Shown: piece after piece, positions 9,001 through 10,600 of the stretch
How the letters are laid out: each line of letters opens with the position of its first letter
Position numbering within the stretch: the first letter of the stretch is position 1
Assembly (NCBI GenBank): GCA_017542915.1
Contig: JAFXWI010000060.1
Coordinates: 1-10,600, forward strand
Length of the DNA stretch: 10,600 bases
Reading direction: 5' to 3'
From: Paludibacteraceae bacterium
GTDB taxonomy: Bacteria; Bacteroidota; Bacteroidia; Bacteroidales; Paludibacteraceae
The notes under the pieces: model-generated
Database searches by the model: none
Seen by the model: the letters and a program-made list of their open reading frames with translations, nothing else
What the model was told of the DNA's origin: nothing
Made by a program: the position numbers and the translations under genes

Positions 9001-9179
9001 TGACCATCCATATCGGTAATAGTGCCGACGGTGGTTCCTTTGACAAGTACCGATGCTCCGATCAGCGGACCGTCTGCATCTTCAACAGTACCCGTAACGA
9101 TGTTTTGTGAGAACGCCAAGCCTGTAGTTCCCACGAGGAGAACTACAAGGCTAAGCATATACCTGAAATAGGTTTTCAT
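6036..9179 (-). CDS. SusC-like TonB-dependent outer-membrane oligosaccharide transporter
   Basis: 1047 residues from ATG 9179, the usual SusC length. It forms the outer-membrane barrel that imports oligosaccharides with energy from TonB-ExbBD, in complex with the SusD-like lipoprotein. The signal peptide is residues 1-25 (ending AFSQ). A carboxypeptidase-regulatory-like domain follows at about 27-100 (VTGTVEDADGPLIGASV, then GTITDMDGQF). The TonB box region SEVVVTAMG comes next, then the plug domain at about 110-230 with the SusC hallmark RGATEMTGN...PLYVIDGVP. The 22-strand barrel fills the rest and ends in the aromatic strand YGLNFNIKF. No STN or anti-sigma-interacting N-terminal extension is present, so it is not a transducer type. 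An in-frame ATG at 9209 would overlap the upstream gene by 11 bp and put ten residues before the signal peptide, so 9179 is preferred. The gap to the upstream stop is only 19 bp. Confidence 0.98.
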   Translation of the reverse strand: MKTYFRYMLSLVVLLVGTTGLAFSQNIVTGTVEDADGPLIGASVLVKGTTVGTITDMDGQFSIEAKVGDELEFSYMGYNSQSIQVTGEPIRITMSENTEVLSEVVVTAMGIKRDRKALGYEVGEVKGEELVKAKEVNVANSLAGRVAGLVVQGTAGGASGSTRVVLRGATEMTGNNQPLYVIDGVPMDNTNFGSAGTEGGYDLGDGISAINPDDIESMSVLKGPAAAALYGSRASHGVILITTKKANTGDSKWSVEYNGTLTFDSQLSKWDNVQQEYGMGSNGMYNVDAVSNTNKSWGPKADEGLMLRYFDGQEHPFKIIPNNTANFFRLGLTATNTAVISMNTGKTGLRFTYTDMRNRDILPNSNMSRNTLNLRANTSLGPVDLDFNVNFTHEDVKNRPALGDDKSNVGKNLMTLATTYDQAWLKNYQDVNGEYQNWNGMDPYNVNPYWDINKNKNRSYKNLLRMNGKIVYNIIPQLKIQATIGTEINRFEFSDFKYPTTPGYESGRLQNSYFNNRMINAEFLGIYTDTWGDFDFTATAGANVYDVHNITTINTGTDMGIREVVAMSSFEEQSVEENTYNKRIVSVFGSANLGWKHMLYLDATVRGDKSSTLASGKNIYVYPSVSASWVFSELIKTNRKVLPYGKIRLSWAEVGSDTDPYQLSLRYTKSQFGYPGYTIGSIFGNTVPNSDLKPTRTRSWETGFETKWANNRISLDFTFYHQVSRDQIIAMAVSPTSGYDYRMINAGAILNQGFEITFGARLVQTKDFSWDLNVNWSKNKNKVLKLTEGTTELELAKATWCNVYVAAREGENYGSICGPALARNAEGRVIVDAKTGLPTYTKENKVLGNAQWDWTGGLSTTLRWRMLSLTALFDVKVGADIFSMSERSAYETGKAKETLRGRAEWYASEEARRAAGVTSGWTATGGYLVDGVIDNGDGTYRENNIYVNPETYWYEVSRNSPEMFIYDNSYIKCRELTLSLDFPKEWLDKKGIIKQVGISFVARNPFIVWKNIKDIDPDAQYNTSGLGLEYGSLPSRRSYGLNFNIKF

Positions 9180-9198
9180 GGTACTAAGGATTTTAAGT

Positions 9199-9819
9199 TT
9201 AACGTACAATCATTTTATGTCCATTGAGAATGACGATCCCTTTGTAGTCCTCTCCTACGGGCTGTCCGAGGAGGTTGTAACGGATACCGTTGCTGCGGAG
9301 AGTAACTTGCTCGATGGCGGTAGCCTCTTCTTCTTTCTCCAGATAAACGCGGCTGATAAGGAACTTGGCACCATTCGGTTGGCACTGGATAGCCAGTACG
9401 CGCGCTTTTGTGAGATCAAAGCCGGTTTTCTCCTGTTTGAGGTCGATAACGAGGTACTGTTGCTGGGAGCCATCAGCGTCATTGCCGAGCAGACCTTCCA
9501 TCTGGCAGCCTTCGTTATCAGCGTGGTCACGCAGATATGCTTTGAGTTGGAACCATTCGCCTACGCAGTTTTCCATACGGTCTACAAGGATGATGATCTT
9601 GTCCCATCCCGAGAGGTCAATTTCGGGGTCCCAGCCGGTAGAGAGCGCCCCCCAGTCGCCGGTCAGTTGAGCCTGCAAGCCTCCTTCTACGGCTGTAACG
9701 GAGCAGTTATATCCCCACCCCCAGTCGCTGGGAGTGAGGGCGATGTCCTGCTGAACAGTTTCAGCACACATAGTGACAGCTGTCATGGCAGCGATGATAA
9801 AAGAATAAAACTTTTTCAT
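9199..9819 (-). CDS. Small secreted Trp-rich protein, probable carbohydrate-binding module with type IX secretion-like C-terminal tail
   Basis: 206 residues. Residues 1-19 form a signal peptide (MKKFYSFIIAAMTAVTMCA). The Met before Cys18 breaks the lipobox, so a soluble secreted protein is more likely than a lipoprotein. Residues 24-160 look like one beta-sandwich with many tryptophans (33, 35, 56, 63, 72, 89) and alternating strands such as KIIILVD and QYLVIDLKQ. This pattern is common in carbohydrate-binding modules, but I cannot assign a CBM family. After an acidic linker (EKEEEATAIE, 161-170), residues 177-206 (YNLLGQPVGEDYKGIVILNG in the middle) resemble the C-terminal sorting tails of Prevotella-type secreted proteins handled by the type IX system. 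No catalytic motif is seen. It sits between the GH5 and susC genes (gaps 40 and 19 bp), so it is probably a co-expressed binding partner for the same glycan. Function is inferred. Confidence 0.88.
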   Translation of the reverse strand: MKKFYSFIIAAMTAVTMCAETVQQDIALTPSDWGWGYNCSVTAVEGGLQAQLTGDWGALSTGWDPEIDLSGWDKIIILVDRMENCVGEWFQLKAYLRDHADNEGCQMEGLLGNDADGSQQQYLVIDLKQEKTGFDLTKARVLAIQCQPNGAKFLISRVYLEKEEEATAIEQVTLRSNGIRYNLLGQPVGEDYKGIVILNGHKMIVR

Positions 9820-9859
9820 AATTGAATTGATTTTAAATGGTTAATAAAAAAGGTTATTA

Positions 9860-10600
9860 TTATTTTCTACTTGATTGCGGAGCTGTTTCATAAACAGATT
9901 GTAGGGTGTAGTTCGGGTCGTTGTTTTTCCAGGAATCGACCATAGCTCTTACAGCTTGTTCTCCATTACCGATATACTTACCGGTAGCATGGTTGATGAC
10001 ACCGAAACCGTCATTGCCTCCTTTGCTATTTCCATTGTCCCAATAGAGTGCGGGGATGCGTCTATCACGCATCGCCTTGCATATATACCGGAAATAATAG
10101 AGACGGAAAGGCTCATCTGCCGACGACGCGCGACGCACGGCACCAAACTCGCCGAAATAAACGGGAATGCCTCGGCGGACGTACATGTTATAAAGCCGGT
10201 TGAGCATCCCTACGTATGCATTCTCGTCTGCACCAGGCACAACATCCTTGCCGGTATGCCCCCATTCCTGATATTGTGCAGAGCCTGCAAAATCCCACGG
10301 GTCATAGCTATGCACAGCAACCATCAACCTGTTCTCCACCACATCTTCCGGCAGGACGAGGTTCTCAACTGTCAAGTCGGGATTTGTCACATAGCCCGGG
10401 ATACCGATATAACGAGTTTCGTTCATGCCTCCTGCTGCGCGGATTGCATTGACACACACTTGATTCCACTCGTTGAGGACGCGGTACTGCTCGCCTCCGT
10501 CTGTGCGATTAGCGCCACCTCCCCATCCTCCATCTTGAATCTCGTTAAGGGTTTCAAAAATGAGGAAATCCCCGTAGTTGGCAAAACGCTGTCCTATCTG
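9860..10600 (-). CDS. GH5 endo-beta-glucanase (probably subfamily GH5_4), N-terminus outside window
   Basis: The C-terminal 246 residues of a retaining (beta/alpha)8 glycoside hydrolase; the frame stays open to the right edge. Numbering from the first codon in the window: the acid/base Glu20 lies in FETLNE and the nucleophile Glu151 in YFGEFGA. Conserved active-site aromatics and histidine appear in VAVHSYDPWDF and in LYWDNG. The HSYDPWDF and WDNG pattern suits subfamily 4, which includes endoglucanases, lichenases and xyloglucanases; that assignment is from memory of the family and moderate in strength. The protein ends shortly after the barrel (SSRK) with no C-terminal sorting tail or binding module, unlike the small protein coded next. 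About 100 to 150 residues, including the signal peptide, lie beyond the edge. It most likely cuts a beta-1,4-glucan backbone outside the cell or at its surface. Confidence 0.93.
   Translation of the reverse strand, partial: QIGQRFANYGDFLIFETLNEIQDGGWGGGANRTDGGEQYRVLNEWNQVCVNAIRAAGGMNETRYIGIPGYVTNPDLTVENLVLPEDVVENRLMVAVHSYDPWDFAGSAQYQEWGHTGKDVVPGADENAYVGMLNRLYNMYVRRGIPVYFGEFGAVRRASSADEPFRLYYFRYICKAMRDRRIPALYWDNGNSKGGNDGFGVINHATGKYIGNGEQAVRAMVDSWKNNDPNYTLQSVYETAPQSSRK

Noticed and set aside
9180..9209. SusC start at the upstream ATG (9209)
   Set aside because: It would overlap the preceding gene and place ten residues before a normal signal peptide; ATG 9179 begins the MKTYFRYMLS signal directly.
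9842..9859. Inverted repeat TAATAA-N6-TTATTA between the GH5 and CBM-like genes, considered as a terminator
   Set aside because: The stem is six A/T pairs only, with no GC pairs to stabilise it. It lies within a 40-bp AT-rich gap, so chance is likely.
9820..9862. Possible Bacteroidota promoter (TAnnTTTG) before the small CBM-like gene
   Set aside because: The minus strand is AT-rich, but no acceptable -7 box with a TTTG element at the -33 spacing was found.

Overview
The window is one continuous minus-strand block of a polysaccharide utilization locus (PUL) from a member of the Bacteroidales. A SusC/SusD pair, lipoproteins with MKK-type signal peptides ending in ASC, and a Prevotella-like type IX secretion C-terminal tail all point to that group. 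Base composition looks roughly balanced, with AT-rich gaps between genes. The species cannot be named from the sequence; gut or rumen Bacteroidales (Prevotella or an uncultured relative) fit best.

Transcription runs from high to low coordinates. In that order the window holds: (1) the C-terminal 246 residues of a GH5 endo-beta-glucanase, probably subfamily 4 (10600-9860); (2) a small secreted Trp-rich protein, probably carbohydrate-binding, with a C-terminal secretion-signal-like tail (9819-9199); (3) a SusC-like TonB-dependent transporter (9179-6036); (4) a SusD-like glycan-binding lipoprotein (5991-4297); (5) a SusE/SGBP-like lipoprotein with PKD/TIG-like Ig domains (4267-3035); (6) a GPH-family sugar:cation symporter (2999-1656); (7) a GH9 endoglucanase lipoprotein with an N-terminal Ig-like domain (1659 to the left edge, C-terminus cut off). 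All gaps are 44 bp or less, and the last two genes overlap by 4 bp, so a single operon is likely. No stretch longer than 45 bp lacks a gene. I saw no tRNA, rRNA, CRISPR array or insertion sequence.

Inferred function: GH5 and GH9 endo-enzymes cut a beta-1,4-linked glucan (cellulose, mixed-linkage glucan, or a xyloglucan/glucomannan backbone) at the cell surface. The small CBM-like protein, SusD and the SusE-like protein hold the polymer. SusC imports oligosaccharides into the periplasm and the GPH symporter carries small products across the inner membrane. No beta-glucosidase, cellobiose phosphorylase, debranching enzyme or regulator is visible; these may lie outside the window.

The least ordinary items are the small CBM-like protein with its own secretion tail, and three degenerate 7-bp-period repeat tracts. 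Two of these are inside the GH9 reading frame, where both encode nearly the same peptide, and one fills the gap between the SusE-like gene and the symporter gene.
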